Origin: UBA7328 sp002471345
Lineage (GTDB): Bacteria; Bacteroidota; Bacteroidia; Chitinophagales; Saprospiraceae
Length of the DNA stretch: 18,196 bases
Direction: 5' to 3'
Assembly (NCBI GenBank): GCA_964011275.1
Contig: CAXGOB010000089.1
Location: 1 to 18,196, forward strand
The notes under the pieces are model-generated. The model was given only the letters and a program-made list of their open reading frames with translations. It was not told the origin of the DNA and made no database searches. Made by a program: the position numbers and the translations under genes. Shown piece by piece: positions 7,677 to 14,860 of the stretch (the first letter of the stretch is position 1; each line of letters begins with the position of its first letter).

Positions 7677-9869
7677 ATGAAAACTTTCTACTTTTTTCTT
7701 CTACTTTTTTGTTTACCAATTCTTATTCTCGCTCAAGAAGCCGATCCTTCTCAATTTCCAGCTAAATCTATGTCTATCACCGGCACATCAGAATCTATTG
7801 TAATAGACGGAAAGCTAGATGAAGCCATTTGGAATGTATTACCAAAACATGGAGATTTCTATCAGCAATCACCTCTGGATGGAGTCTTAGCCGAAAAGAA
7901 AACTGAAGTGCAAATTACATATGACAATGATTATCTGTATGTAGCCGCTACATTATATGATGATCCCAATTATGTGATTAATACTTTGAAAAGAGACAAC
8001 TTTGGTGATGAGGATGCCTTTGCTATAGCTCTAGACCCTCAAAATCAAAATTCAAATGGATTTGTTTTTGGTGTGAATACTCAAGGTGCTCTGACAGAGG
8101 CACTTCTAGCCGTGGATGATGCTGATGATGGATGGGACAACAGATGGAAAGCCACTACTCATACTTATCCAGATAGATGGACAACTGAGATAGCCATCCC
8201 TTTCAAAACTTTAAGATTCAAAGCGGATAACAAAGTATGGGGTGTAAATTTTTATAGAGAAGAACCTGGAAGTAATGAGGAGCATATAGGGTCTCCTGTA
8301 CCTCGTCAGTTTGATGCTATAGACATAGGATACTTTGGTGAAATGATTTGGGACAAAGCTCCGGCACCTCAAGGAAAGAATATCGCTATTATCCCATATA
8401 TCAGTGCAAGGACAGATAGAAATGAATCTTCTGACCCTAAGTCCTCAAGCAGCCTCGATGCTGGTGTGGATGCCAAGATAGCTATCTCTACAGGGCTTAA
8501 CTTAGACTTAACGGTAAACCCAGACTTTTCTCAAGTAGATGTAGACAGACAAGTGACCAATCTTACTAGATTTAATATTTTCTTTCCAGAACGCCGTCAA
8601 TTCTTTCTTGAAAATGCGGACATTTTTAATGGATATGGTCAGTTTGCTAACAGTCCTTTTTACAGTAGAAGAATTGGACTCGATCCGTCAGGAAATACGG
8701 TACCCATATTGTTTGGTGGAAGACTTACAGGCAATGTGAATCAAAAGCTGAGAATCGGTGCATTCTCGATGCAAACTAAGAAAAATGAAATCACTACAGC
8801 ACAAAATTATTCAGGGGCCAGTACTCAATACGCTATAGGAAAAAGATCAAATATCAAAGGGTTCTTTCTAAGCAGACAAGCTTACGATGGAAGTGACGCT
8901 ATTTCTAGTGATTATGGTAGAAATGTCGGAGGTGAGCTAAATCTGAGTACCGATGATGGAGAATGGCAAGGCCAAGCTGGTTATGTCCATTCTTTTAAAG
9001 AAGGGTTTTCTGATAAAAATAGACATGTCTATGGCAGAATAGCATACTCTGGTCAACGATTTAGAACTTTTCTATTTGTCCAAAACCTAGGGCAGAATTA
9101 TTATGCTGACATGGGATTCAATGCCCGTTTAAATAACTTCAATGCCAATACTGGCCTTGTAGAAAGAATCGGATATACCCAGATCGGGAATATACTCAAT
9201 TACTACATTTATCCTGAATCAGAAAAAGTAAATTTTCATTGGTCGGGGCTTGAAAATTTCATTATCATAAATGAAGGAACTGGACTTAATGACTGGTACA
9301 CCAGGTTAAGACATTTCATTTTTTATAAAAATACAAGCCAACTGAGATTTAGGCTGAACAACCAGTACACTGATCTCATCTTCCCTTTTGCTCTTACCGA
9401 CACCCCATTACCTGTAGGTGATTACAATCAAACGGAAATGAATGTGCAGTATATAAGTGATCAAAGGAAACTGTTCAATTTTGAGATTTTCAGTGTATAT
9501 GGTGAGTTTTTTAATGGCACCAAATTCACAAATATCATTGACCTTAATTATCGAATCCAACCTTGGGCCAGGTTTTCAGTGGGTTTAGAACAAAACAATA
9601 TCAGACTTCCAGATCCCTATGGCAGTTTAGATTTGACACTTGCCACTGCTAGTGCAGAGATCAATTTCTCCACCAGTCTTTTCTGGACTACATTTTTACA
9701 ATACAATACTCAAAGCAAAGATTTCAATGTGAACTCAAGATTGCAATGGCGATACTCTCCAATGTCCGATCTTTTCTTTGTTTACACAGACAATTACGTT
9801 GTGGATGGAAAATTTGGACCGAAAAATAGAAGTGTTGTTTTAAAAGTGAATTATTGGTTTGGGGTATAA
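7677..9869 (+). CDS. CBM9-like/DUF5916 outer-membrane beta-barrel protein
   Basis: This 730-residue exported protein has a signal peptide (hydrophobic 4–18, LAQE cleavage region near 19–20). Residues about 40–235 form a carbohydrate-binding family 9-like domain, marked by 'IDGKLDEAIWN' (42–52), 'VQITYDNDYLYVAATLYDD' and 'NRWKATTHTYPDRWTTEIAIPFKTLRF'. The rest is DUF5916, with 'NPDFSQVDVDRQVTNLTRF.IFFPERRQFFLENADIF' near 280–320, followed by alternating amphipathic strands to the C-terminal aromatic stretch NYWFGV, as expected of an outer-membrane barrel. Members are common in Bacteroidota and their function is not established; binding or passage of glycan or peptide material at the cell surface is an inference. 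It has its own upstream region and is convergent with yoeB, with one base between stops. Confidence 0.88.
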   Translation: MKTFYFFLLLFCLPILILAQEADPSQFPAKSMSITGTSESIVIDGKLDEAIWNVLPKHGDFYQQSPLDGVLAEKKTEVQITYDNDYLYVAATLYDDPNYVINTLKRDNFGDEDAFAIALDPQNQNSNGFVFGVNTQGALTEALLAVDDADDGWDNRWKATTHTYPDRWTTEIAIPFKTLRFKADNKVWGVNFYREEPGSNEEHIGSPVPRQFDAIDIGYFGEMIWDKAPAPQGKNIAIIPYISARTDRNESSDPKSSSSLDAGVDAKIAISTGLNLDLTVNPDFSQVDVDRQVTNLTRFNIFFPERRQFFLENADIFNGYGQFANSPFYSRRIGLDPSGNTVPILFGGRLTGNVNQKLRIGAFSMQTKKNEITTAQNYSGASTQYAIGKRSNIKGFFLSRQAYDGSDAISSDYGRNVGGELNLSTDDGEWQGQAGYVHSFKEGFSDKNRHVYGRIAYSGQRFRTFLFVQNLGQNYYADMGFNARLNNFNANTGLVERIGYTQIGNILNYYIYPESEKVNFHWSGLENFIIINEGTGLNDWYTRLRHFIFYKNTSQLRFRLNNQYTDLIFPFALTDTPLPVGDYNQTEMNVQYISDQRKLFNFEIFSVYGEFFNGTKFTNIIDLNYRIQPWARFSVGLEQNNIRLPDPYGSLDLTLATASAEINFSTSLFWTTFLQYNTQSKDFNVNSRLQWRYSPMSDLFFVYTDNYVVDGKFGPKNRSVVLKVNYWFGV

Positions 9870-9870
9870 T

Positions 9871-10125
9871 TTAGTAATGAAATATGCATTTGGCAATTTC
9901 GATTGTTCCCTTTTCAACTCTATAAATCAGTCTATGTTCTTTCGTAATTCTTCTAGACCAAAAGCCCTGATACTTGTGCTTGAGAGGTTCTGGTTTCCCA
10001 AGCCCTTTGAAAGGAGAACGAGAAATATCTTTGACTAATGCATTGATCCTTTTCAGTATACTTCTATCATTCTTTTGCCAGTACAAATAATCTTCCCAAG
10101 ACTCATCAACGAAAATCAGCCTCAT
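9871..10125 (-). CDS. yoeB: YoeB/Txe family toxin (ribosome-dependent mRNA interferase)
   Basis: An 84-residue toxin of the RelE fold that cuts mRNA at codons in the ribosomal A site. It aligns end to end with E. coli YoeB as I recall it: 'ESWEDYLYWQ' (8–17), 'SPFKGLGKPEPLKH' (37–50), 'GFWSRRITKEHRLIYRV' (54–70) and the terminal HY. The known active-site residues fall at the same numbers: Glu46, Arg65, His83 and Tyr84. Nothing suggests loss of activity. Its start overlaps the antitoxin stop by four bases (ATGA), the usual coupling for this module, so toxin translation depends on antitoxin translation. Because the antitoxin 5' end is damaged, how the cell tolerates an intact toxin is a real question. 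Confidence 0.95.
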   Translation of the reverse strand: MRLIFVDESWEDYLYWQKNDRSILKRINALVKDISRSPFKGLGKPEPLKHKYQGFWSRRITKEHRLIYRVEKGTIEIAKCIFHY

Positions 10126-10328
10126 TTTTCTATTAACACCTTTTCAAAAGATTTTCCCTTATTTGATTTTTCATTGTCGCTATTCAGTCTATTTTGGTTA
10201 CTAACCGATGATAGCTCATGGTGTGTCCCAAGAAGTGAATTATATTCTTCAATGGAAATTACGACCACAGTAGGTTTTTCACCTCTATGTACAATTAATG
10301 TTTCCAAATTATTAGAAAATCGATCCAA
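10122..10328 (-). CDS. yefM: YefM/Phd family antitoxin, N-terminally shortened frame
   Basis: A 68-residue frame carrying the middle and C-terminal parts of a YefM antitoxin: 'ETLIVHRGEKPTVVVISIEEYNSL' (9–32), then 'HELSS' and the charged tail '...KGKSFEKVLIE', the part that wraps around and neutralises YoeB. A complete YefM is about 83–90 residues; the N-terminal strand and helix for dimerisation and DNA binding are missing. The only start is TTG 10328, directly after an in-frame TAA (10331–10329). Upstream of that stop the same frame continues with recognisable YefM sequence (separate entry). Either translation restarts at this TTG, giving a toxin-neutralising but poorly DNA-binding antitoxin, or the gene is a pseudogene. 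It overlaps yoeB by four bases. Confidence is high for the family, low for the true protein start. Confidence 0.75.
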   Translation of the reverse strand: MDRFSNNLETLIVHRGEKPTVVVISIEEYNSLLGTHHELSSVSNQNRLNSDNEKSNKGKSFEKVLIEK

Positions 10329-10379
10329 TTAATTTTTTTTAATATCACTTCCAAAATCTGATATTGAAGCTGTAAACGT
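10329..10379 (-). pseudogene. yefM: Severed N-terminal segment of the YefM antitoxin
   Basis: Read leftward on the minus strand from 10379, in the frame of the antitoxin, the codons give TFTASISDFGSDIKKN, then TAA at 10331–10329, then LDRFSNNLETL of the shortened frame. This matches the start of YefM proteins (…S-D/E-x-x-x-x-I/L…) with the same number of residues up to 'LI' as E. coli YefM as I recall it, so the stop replaces one codon. At the 5' end the frame is preceded by TAA (10382–10380) with no start codon; a TTG at 10386–10384 is one base out of frame. Two lesions therefore separate this segment from an expressible gene. Confidence 0.65.
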
Positions 10380-10388
10380 TTACCAATT

Positions 10389-10408
10389 TTGTACTAAAAC
10401 ACGTACAA
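10389..10408. promoter_or_regulatory. Candidate YefM–YoeB operator (paired GTAC palindrome)
   Basis: Perfect inverted repeat TTGTAC (10389–10394) – 8 bases – GTACAA (10403–10408), just upstream of the antitoxin's original start region. The two GTAC cores are 12 bases apart centre to centre. In E. coli the yefM–yoeB operator consists of two TGTACA-core elements with the same spacing, as I recall it. The site looks intact while the antitoxin DNA-binding end is broken. Confidence 0.55.
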
Positions 10409-10560
10409 TCTATTAAGTGTATCCGATCTTTCTAATCACTTACTCCATTTTGTTTTTCATATTCGAATTGAGGTGATTTTGAGCTTATAACATGAGTAAA
10501 ACAATGTAAATGAAATGTAAAAGCCCATTTCTTTATATGAATACATCGTAAATTGCTGCT

Positions 10561-11433
10561 ATGAATTCAAAAATCATCACCTCACTAATACTTGCTGTGT
10601 CATTTCTGATTTCACCTAATTTGGGAATTTCAGAAAATCAGGATGCCGCTGACCTAGAAAGAGATTTTAATGAAAAAGTCAATCTAGCTTTACGTCAGGC
10701 AGGGCACGAGATGTTAATTTTAGAAGATGACTGCACTTCTAAGATTGATCCCGTTTTTATCAACGAAAATAGATTTAGTCTCAGATTAAATCGGCTTAAT
10801 TACGAAAAACTGCCAGCCATATTAGATTCTTCACTTAAAGAATTAGGCATAGATAGAGAATATGGAGTGTTAGTATCTGCCTGTGATAGCGAAGAGCCTA
10901 AACTAGGATATCACAGCAGAGCATTGAACACTAATGAAGTAGCTTGTGTGGGAAGAGATATGCAAAATGGATGTCACAATATAACCATAAGCTTTTCTGC
11001 TTCTGATCAATCATTAGCAGAATCTAAACCAATCCAAGGACCATTAGTCTTATCCGTTCTTTTAGGATTCTTCGCTACAATCTTTTGGAAGGACAAGATT
11101 TTTAAGAATGGAACCGATCATTCTGGTAATATGAAATTGGGAAAATACTTGTACAATTTTCAAAATCAAAAACTCTCATCAGGCCCTAATCAACAGGATC
11201 TCACATTTAGAGAAAACAAATTGCTTCATCTTTTAGTAAATCATGCAAATCAAGTAGTGAAGCGAGAAACCATTTTAGCTGAAGTGTGGGAAGATGAAGG
11301 AGTAATGGTGGGGAGGAGCGTAGACGTATTTATTTCTCGATTGAGAAAGTATTTCAGTGATGATGATTCCATTGAGATTAAAAATGTTCATGGTGTAGGA
11401 TATAGATTAAATGTGTTTCATTTGCACAATTAA
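10561..11433 (+). CDS. ToxR-like membrane-anchored winged-helix regulator
   Basis: This 290-residue one-component regulator has its DNA-binding domain at the C-terminus. Residues 1–23 form a hydrophobic N-terminus (signal or anchor), about 25–158 an exported sensor region, about 160–176 a single membrane helix (GPLVLSVLLGFFATIFW), and about 192–286 an OmpR/PhoB-type winged helix. The winged helix shows 'LTFRENKLLHLLVNHANQVVKRETILAEVW', the recognition stretch 'GRSVDVFISRLRKYF' (251–265) and the wing 'IKNVHGVGYRLNV' (273–285). The sensor region has four cysteines (58, 108, 129, 138) that could form disulfides. With helix 160–176 as the crossing segment, the sensor would face the periplasm and the DNA-binding domain the cytoplasm. 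It has no receiver or kinase domain. The next gene, a TRIC-type channel, starts 20 bases after its stop, so co-transcription is likely. Ligand and targets are unknown. Confidence 0.85.
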   Translation: MNSKIITSLILAVSFLISPNLGISENQDAADLERDFNEKVNLALRQAGHEMLILEDDCTSKIDPVFINENRFSLRLNRLNYEKLPAILDSSLKELGIDREYGVLVSACDSEEPKLGYHSRALNTNEVACVGRDMQNGCHNITISFSASDQSLAESKPIQGPLVLSVLLGFFATIFWKDKIFKNGTDHSGNMKLGKYLYNFQNQKLSSGPNQQDLTFRENKLLHLLVNHANQVVKRETILAEVWEDEGVMVGRSVDVFISRLRKYFSDDDSIEIKNVHGVGYRLNVFHLHN

Positions 11434-11453
11434 TACTTTCCGGATTTCTAATT

Positions 11454-12050
11454 ATGACATGGATTTATGTCTTAGATCTTTTAGGCACCCTTGTTTTTGC
11501 TATAAGTGGAGTTCTTACAACTATTGATAAGAAATTTGACCTTGTTGGTTCTATAATAATTGGTATGGTCACAGCCATAGGGGGTGGGACTTTAAGGGAC
11601 ATCATGATAGGAGAAACTCCCGTCGGATGGATGGAAGATCTCAATTATCTCTATGCCATTATCTTCGCCGTTTTTCTTTCCTACATTTTCAAAAGCTCAA
11701 TTTCTAAGTTACGTAGAGGAATGTTTCTTTTTGATACCTTAGGAATCGGACTTTTTACCATTCTTGGGTTAGAAAAAACCTTATCAATAGGACTTACCAT
11801 TCCTATTGCCATCCTCATGGGTATAGTCTCGGCAGTTTTTGGAGGAGTCATTAGAGATGTATTGACTAATGAAGTCCCTCTGATTTTCAGAAAGGAAATT
11901 TATGCCACTGCTTGCCTAATTGGAGCATTGATCTATGTAGTTCTACAGCAATTCTCAGGATCTCTAAACTTGAATTTAATAATGTCCATACTAGTAGTAA
12001 TGGGAATAAGATATGTCTCTGTAAAGAGAGGATGGTCTTTGCATTTATAA
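11454..12050 (+). CDS. TRIC-type cation channel family protein (UPF0126/YicG-like)
   Basis: A 198-residue membrane protein with about seven helices and the internal duplication typical of the prokaryotic TRIC/UPF0126 family. The two signature segments are 'TAIGGGTLRDIMIGETPVGW' (40–59, GGGTLRD at 43–49) and 'SAVFGGVIRDVLTNEVPLI' (126–144, GGVIRD at 130–135). In characterised homologues these glycine-rich kinks line a potassium/sodium-conducting pore in a trimer. The opening 'LDLLGTLVFAISGVLTTIDKKFDLVG' is also typical. Some relatives have been suspected of carrying small molecules such as glycine, so the transported species here is open. It sits 20 bases downstream of the membrane-anchored regulator and 49 bases upstream of the large hydrolase, a possible three-gene transcript. 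Confidence 0.93.
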   Translation: MTWIYVLDLLGTLVFAISGVLTTIDKKFDLVGSIIIGMVTAIGGGTLRDIMIGETPVGWMEDLNYLYAIIFAVFLSYIFKSSISKLRRGMFLFDTLGIGLFTILGLEKTLSIGLTIPIAILMGIVSAVFGGVIRDVLTNEVPLIFRKEIYATACLIGALIYVVLQQFSGSLNLNLIMSILVVMGIRYVSVKRGWSLHL

Positions 12051-12099
12051 TAGCAACATATTCCTTAGTATATTACTCCTTCAATAGAAAATTAAACCA

Positions 12100-13980
12100 A
12101 TGAGACTTACTTTCCTAGCTGCCTTTATTCTAACCATTATGTTTTTTAAAGGCACTGAAGCAACAACCCAAAGTGATGCACTTAGTGAATTAGCAGAAAT
12201 TGGCATCATCGATCAAAAAGTAATGATGCCCATGCGTGATGGCATCAGATTAGCCACAGATATATATCGCCCAAAAACTGATAAAAAAGTACCCATTATA
12301 TTTTCTAGAACTCCTTATAATTTCAATTCTTGGGGCGATGGAGAACGTAGGACCAGAACTGCTCAAAGAGCATTACAAGCCGTGAAAAGAGGATATGCAT
12401 ATGTAGTCCAAAATGAAAGAGGAAGATACTTTTCAGAAGGTGAATGGGATATCCTAGGCGTACCACTTACTGATGGATACGATGCTTTCTCATGGATGAA
12501 AGATCAGAGCTGGAGTAATGGTAAAATTGGCACTCTAGGATGCAGTAGTACTGCCGAGTGGCAGATGGCCGTGGCAGCTTTAGATCATCCTAATCATGCA
12601 TGTATGGTTCCTCAAGCTTATGGAGCAGGAGTAGGAAGAGTAGGTGATATCAATGAACAAGGGAATTGGTACCGAGGAGGGGCTCATCAGTTGCTTTTTA
12701 CCGCTTGGTTATATGGAGTAGAACATGACAAATTCAAGCCCAGGATACCTGAAGGAGCTACACAGGAAGATTTAATTCGATTATCCAGATTTTACGATTT
12801 AGCACCTGAAAACCCTAGAGTAGATATGAGTCAAGCTTTGACTCATCTGCCAGTAAATGAAATTATTAGCAATATAGATGGCAAGTCAGAAATCTTCGAC
12901 CAAATGATCAAGAGAAAGCCCAATGATCCAGATTGGTTCAAGGGTGGTATCTATCATGATGATATGGGTTTTGCAGTACCAAGCTTCTGGTTCACGTCTT
13001 GGTATGATGTATCTATAACTCCAAATTTGAAGTTATTCAATCATGTAAGGAACAATATAGATGACAATGAAATATCAGATAATCAATACCTCGTCATTGC
13101 TCCAGTATTACATTGCCGATACACTAGAGCTACAGAAAACACCATTGTAGGTGAAAGATCTGTAGGAGATGCAAGACTCAACTATGATGAGCAAATTTAT
13201 GGATGGTTTGATCTATGGCTTAAAGGAGAAGAAAATGACTTCAAAAAAGAAACGCCTAGAGTGCAGTACTATACGATGGGTAGTAATGAGTGGCAGCAGG
13301 CCGAACAGTGGCCTCCTAAAGACTCCAAAATGACCACCTACTACTTATCAAGTGATATTGGTGCAAATAGTCTGTATGGAGATGGATCACTTACGACTAC
13401 GAAGCCTACTTCTTCGGGTCAAGATAATTTTGTATACGACCCTATGAATCCAGTATACTCATACGGAGGCAATGTATGCTGCACTGGTAATGCAGTGCAA
13501 GGAGGAAGTTTTGATCAGCGTAGAATGGAAGCTAGAAATGACATTTTAGTTTATACTACACCCCCTCTTTCAGAAGATACCGAGATGACAGGGTTCATTG
13601 AATCTACATTGTATGTTTCTTCTGATGCAAAAGACACTGATTTTACCATTAAACTAATCGATGTATATCCTGATGGAAAAGCATACAATCTAGATGAAAC
13701 CATACAAAGAGCTCGATATAGAGAGGGGCAAGAAAAAGAAGTATGGATGGAAGATGGAGAAATTTATAAATTGGATTTGACTCCGATGTCCACCAGCAAT
13801 CTATTCAAAAAAGGACACAGCATAAGAGTAGAGATATCTAGTAGTAACTTTCCTAGATTCACTAGAAATTTGAATACTGGAGGAAATAATTTTGATGAAA
13901 AAAAGGGTGTGGTGGCTAGAAATAGTATACATCATGGAGGGGCTTATGCTTCTGAGTTGAGGTTACCCCTCAAGAAGTAA
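12100..13980 (+). CDS. Secreted CocE/NonD family hydrolase (X-Pro dipeptidyl-peptidase S15-like)
   Basis: A 626-residue exported alpha/beta hydrolase with a signal peptide (1–20). Family order is present: 'MMPMRDGIRLATDIYRP' (42–58), 'GYAYVVQNERGRYFSEGEW' (98–116), then 'DGYDAFSWMKDQSWSNGKIGTLG' leading to the nucleophile elbow GCSSTAEWQ with Ser149. The likely acid is Asp303 (TSWYDVSITPN) and the base His338 (APVLHC). A C-terminal jelly-roll domain spans about 400–626, ending 'HHGGAYASELRLPL'. Members hydrolyse X-prolyl peptides, esters (cocaine esterase), glutaryl amides or other acyl groups; the substrate cannot be assigned. The elbow reads G-C-S-S-T rather than the usual G-x-S-Y-x-G/A, which may mark a subfamily. 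Cys456–Cys457 (NVCCTG) is a conserved-looking pair in the jelly-roll region. Confidence 0.88.
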   Translation: MRLTFLAAFILTIMFFKGTEATTQSDALSELAEIGIIDQKVMMPMRDGIRLATDIYRPKTDKKVPIIFSRTPYNFNSWGDGERRTRTAQRALQAVKRGYAYVVQNERGRYFSEGEWDILGVPLTDGYDAFSWMKDQSWSNGKIGTLGCSSTAEWQMAVAALDHPNHACMVPQAYGAGVGRVGDINEQGNWYRGGAHQLLFTAWLYGVEHDKFKPRIPEGATQEDLIRLSRFYDLAPENPRVDMSQALTHLPVNEIISNIDGKSEIFDQMIKRKPNDPDWFKGGIYHDDMGFAVPSFWFTSWYDVSITPNLKLFNHVRNNIDDNEISDNQYLVIAPVLHCRYTRATENTIVGERSVGDARLNYDEQIYGWFDLWLKGEENDFKKETPRVQYYTMGSNEWQQAEQWPPKDSKMTTYYLSSDIGANSLYGDGSLTTTKPTSSGQDNFVYDPMNPVYSYGGNVCCTGNAVQGGSFDQRRMEARNDILVYTTPPLSEDTEMTGFIESTLYVSSDAKDTDFTIKLIDVYPDGKAYNLDETIQRARYREGQEKEVWMEDGEIYKLDLTPMSTSNLFKKGHSIRVEISSSNFPRFTRNLNTGGNNFDEKKGVVARNSIHHGGAYASELRLPLKK

Positions 13981-14007
13981 GACAAGGTTTAATCCTTTAG
14001 AATGAAT

Positions 14008-14023
14008 ATTGATTTAAATCAAT
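14008..14023. repeat. 16-base perfect palindrome ATTGATTTAAATCAAT
   Basis: A perfect palindrome lying 28 bases after the CocE-type gene and 62 bases before the start of the broken EthD gene. It could be an operator for the latter or a processed 3' end of the former. It lacks a loop and a GC-rich stem, so it is a poor intrinsic terminator; a dimeric regulator site is likelier. AT-rich background weakens the case. Confidence 0.45.
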
Positions 14024-14085
14024 TATATTATAAATTTATTTAAAGTATAATCTATTTATAAACAACAATTTAAGCAATAATAATT

Positions 14086-14409
14086 ATGAATAAAGGAATG
14101 GTTAAAGTAAGTGTTTTGTACCCTAATGCAGAATGAAAACATTTTGATGTGGATTATTATGTGAATACACATATTCCAATGGTTGGTAAACTATTAGGTG
14201 ACTCTCTTAAAAATACAACGGTAGAAAAAGGACTAGGAAGTGCTGAACCAGGTTCCGTTGCACCTTATGCTGGAATGGGCAATATGTATTTTAATACGGC
14301 GGAAGATTTTGGAAAAGCATTTGGACCTAATGCAGCTCAAATCATGGGTGATTTACCCAATTTCACCAACATAGAACCAATAATTCAAATTAGTGAGGTC
14401 TTGATTTAA
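14086..14409 (+). pseudogene. EthD family protein gene interrupted by an in-frame TGA
   Basis: From ATG 14086 the frame reads MNKGMVKVSVLYPNAE, then TGA (14134–14136), then KHFDVDYYVNTHIPMVGKLLG through to IIQISEVLI and a stop at 14407–14409. Joined, this is a complete small EthD-type protein of about 107 codons: 'VSVLYPN.EGK.FD.DYY..THIPMV' is the family start and a Gly is expected at the stop, so GGA to TGA would explain it with one base change. EthD-like proteins are ferredoxin-fold dimers, sometimes linked to ether or quinone degradation, mostly of unknown role. A shortened product could start at GTG 14149 but would lack the first strand. A sequencing error or a recent nonsense mutation are the main options; there is no sign of selenocysteine or other recoding. 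Confidence 0.8.
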
Positions 14410-14539
14410 TCTTGAAGAATAATTTACTCCTGGGCCTACTGAAGATCTGTAGTACTTTCTTCTCTAGAATCTATTAATTGAAAACACTTATTGCAAAATT
14501 TCATACTTCAGTTCATGATCTATTTTGTTTCGCATTTAA

Positions 14540-14775
14540 ATGGTTCATAACTCTTTAGACTTTGGGGTAGGCAGTCAGGGAGAAGAAAATTTCTATGGTC
14601 AATATTATTATTTCATCAATAGAGCAATTAGTGCTAATGATCATGTCGATATTTTTTTGAACTTTTAGACTTTCTATTTGATGACTCAAGTGGTGCGAAT
14701 GATCAAAAATGGCCTTCTAAATAGATGGCATATTTTCAAAAACAAAACATTAGATATTTAACATATGTATAAATT
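14540..14775 (+). pseudogene. Possible remnant of an unrecognised small gene
   Basis: ATG 14540 opens 42 codons ending at TAG 14666–14668 with a protein-like composition (LDFGVGSQGEENFYGQYYYF). In the neighbouring frame, just across a run of seven T (14652–14658), protein-like sequence continues as FFELLDFLFDDSSGANDQKW and then PSK, to a TAG. After that stop the same frame reads MAYFQKQNIRYLTYV and a final TAA near 14773–14775. One frameshift at the T run and one stop would join these into a single small protein. I do not recognise the family, and chance cannot be ruled out. Confidence 0.35.
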
Positions 14776-14792
14776 GCTCTTTTTCAGCAATT
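14772..14792. repeat. Hairpin AATTGCT / AGCAATT upstream of the GtrA-like gene
   Basis: Perfect 7-base arms (14772–14778 and 14786–14792) around a 7-base CTTTTTC loop. No T tract follows on the plus strand, so a terminator is doubtful. It sits about 70 bases before the GtrA-like start and could be a regulator site or RNA hairpin. Confidence 0.4.
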
Positions 14793-14860
14793 AATACAAT
14801 TATAGAAAGATTTTCAAATAATAGTTCACTACTTTTGTTCTTCTTAAATGGGCTCAATTT

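Noticed and set aside
10075..10332. Plus-strand 85-codon frame across the toxin–antitoxin genes
   Set aside because: It is antisense to well-recognised YoeB and YefM frames and resembles no known protein.
11912..12103. Short frame overlapping the 3' end of the TRIC gene and the start of the CocE-type gene
   Set aside because: It lies mostly in a shifted frame of the TRIC gene; no family features or credible start.
14134..14136. TGA in the EthD gene as a selenocysteine codon
   Set aside because: The position is normally Gly, no selenocysteine insertion hairpin is evident, and the family is not a selenoprotein family.
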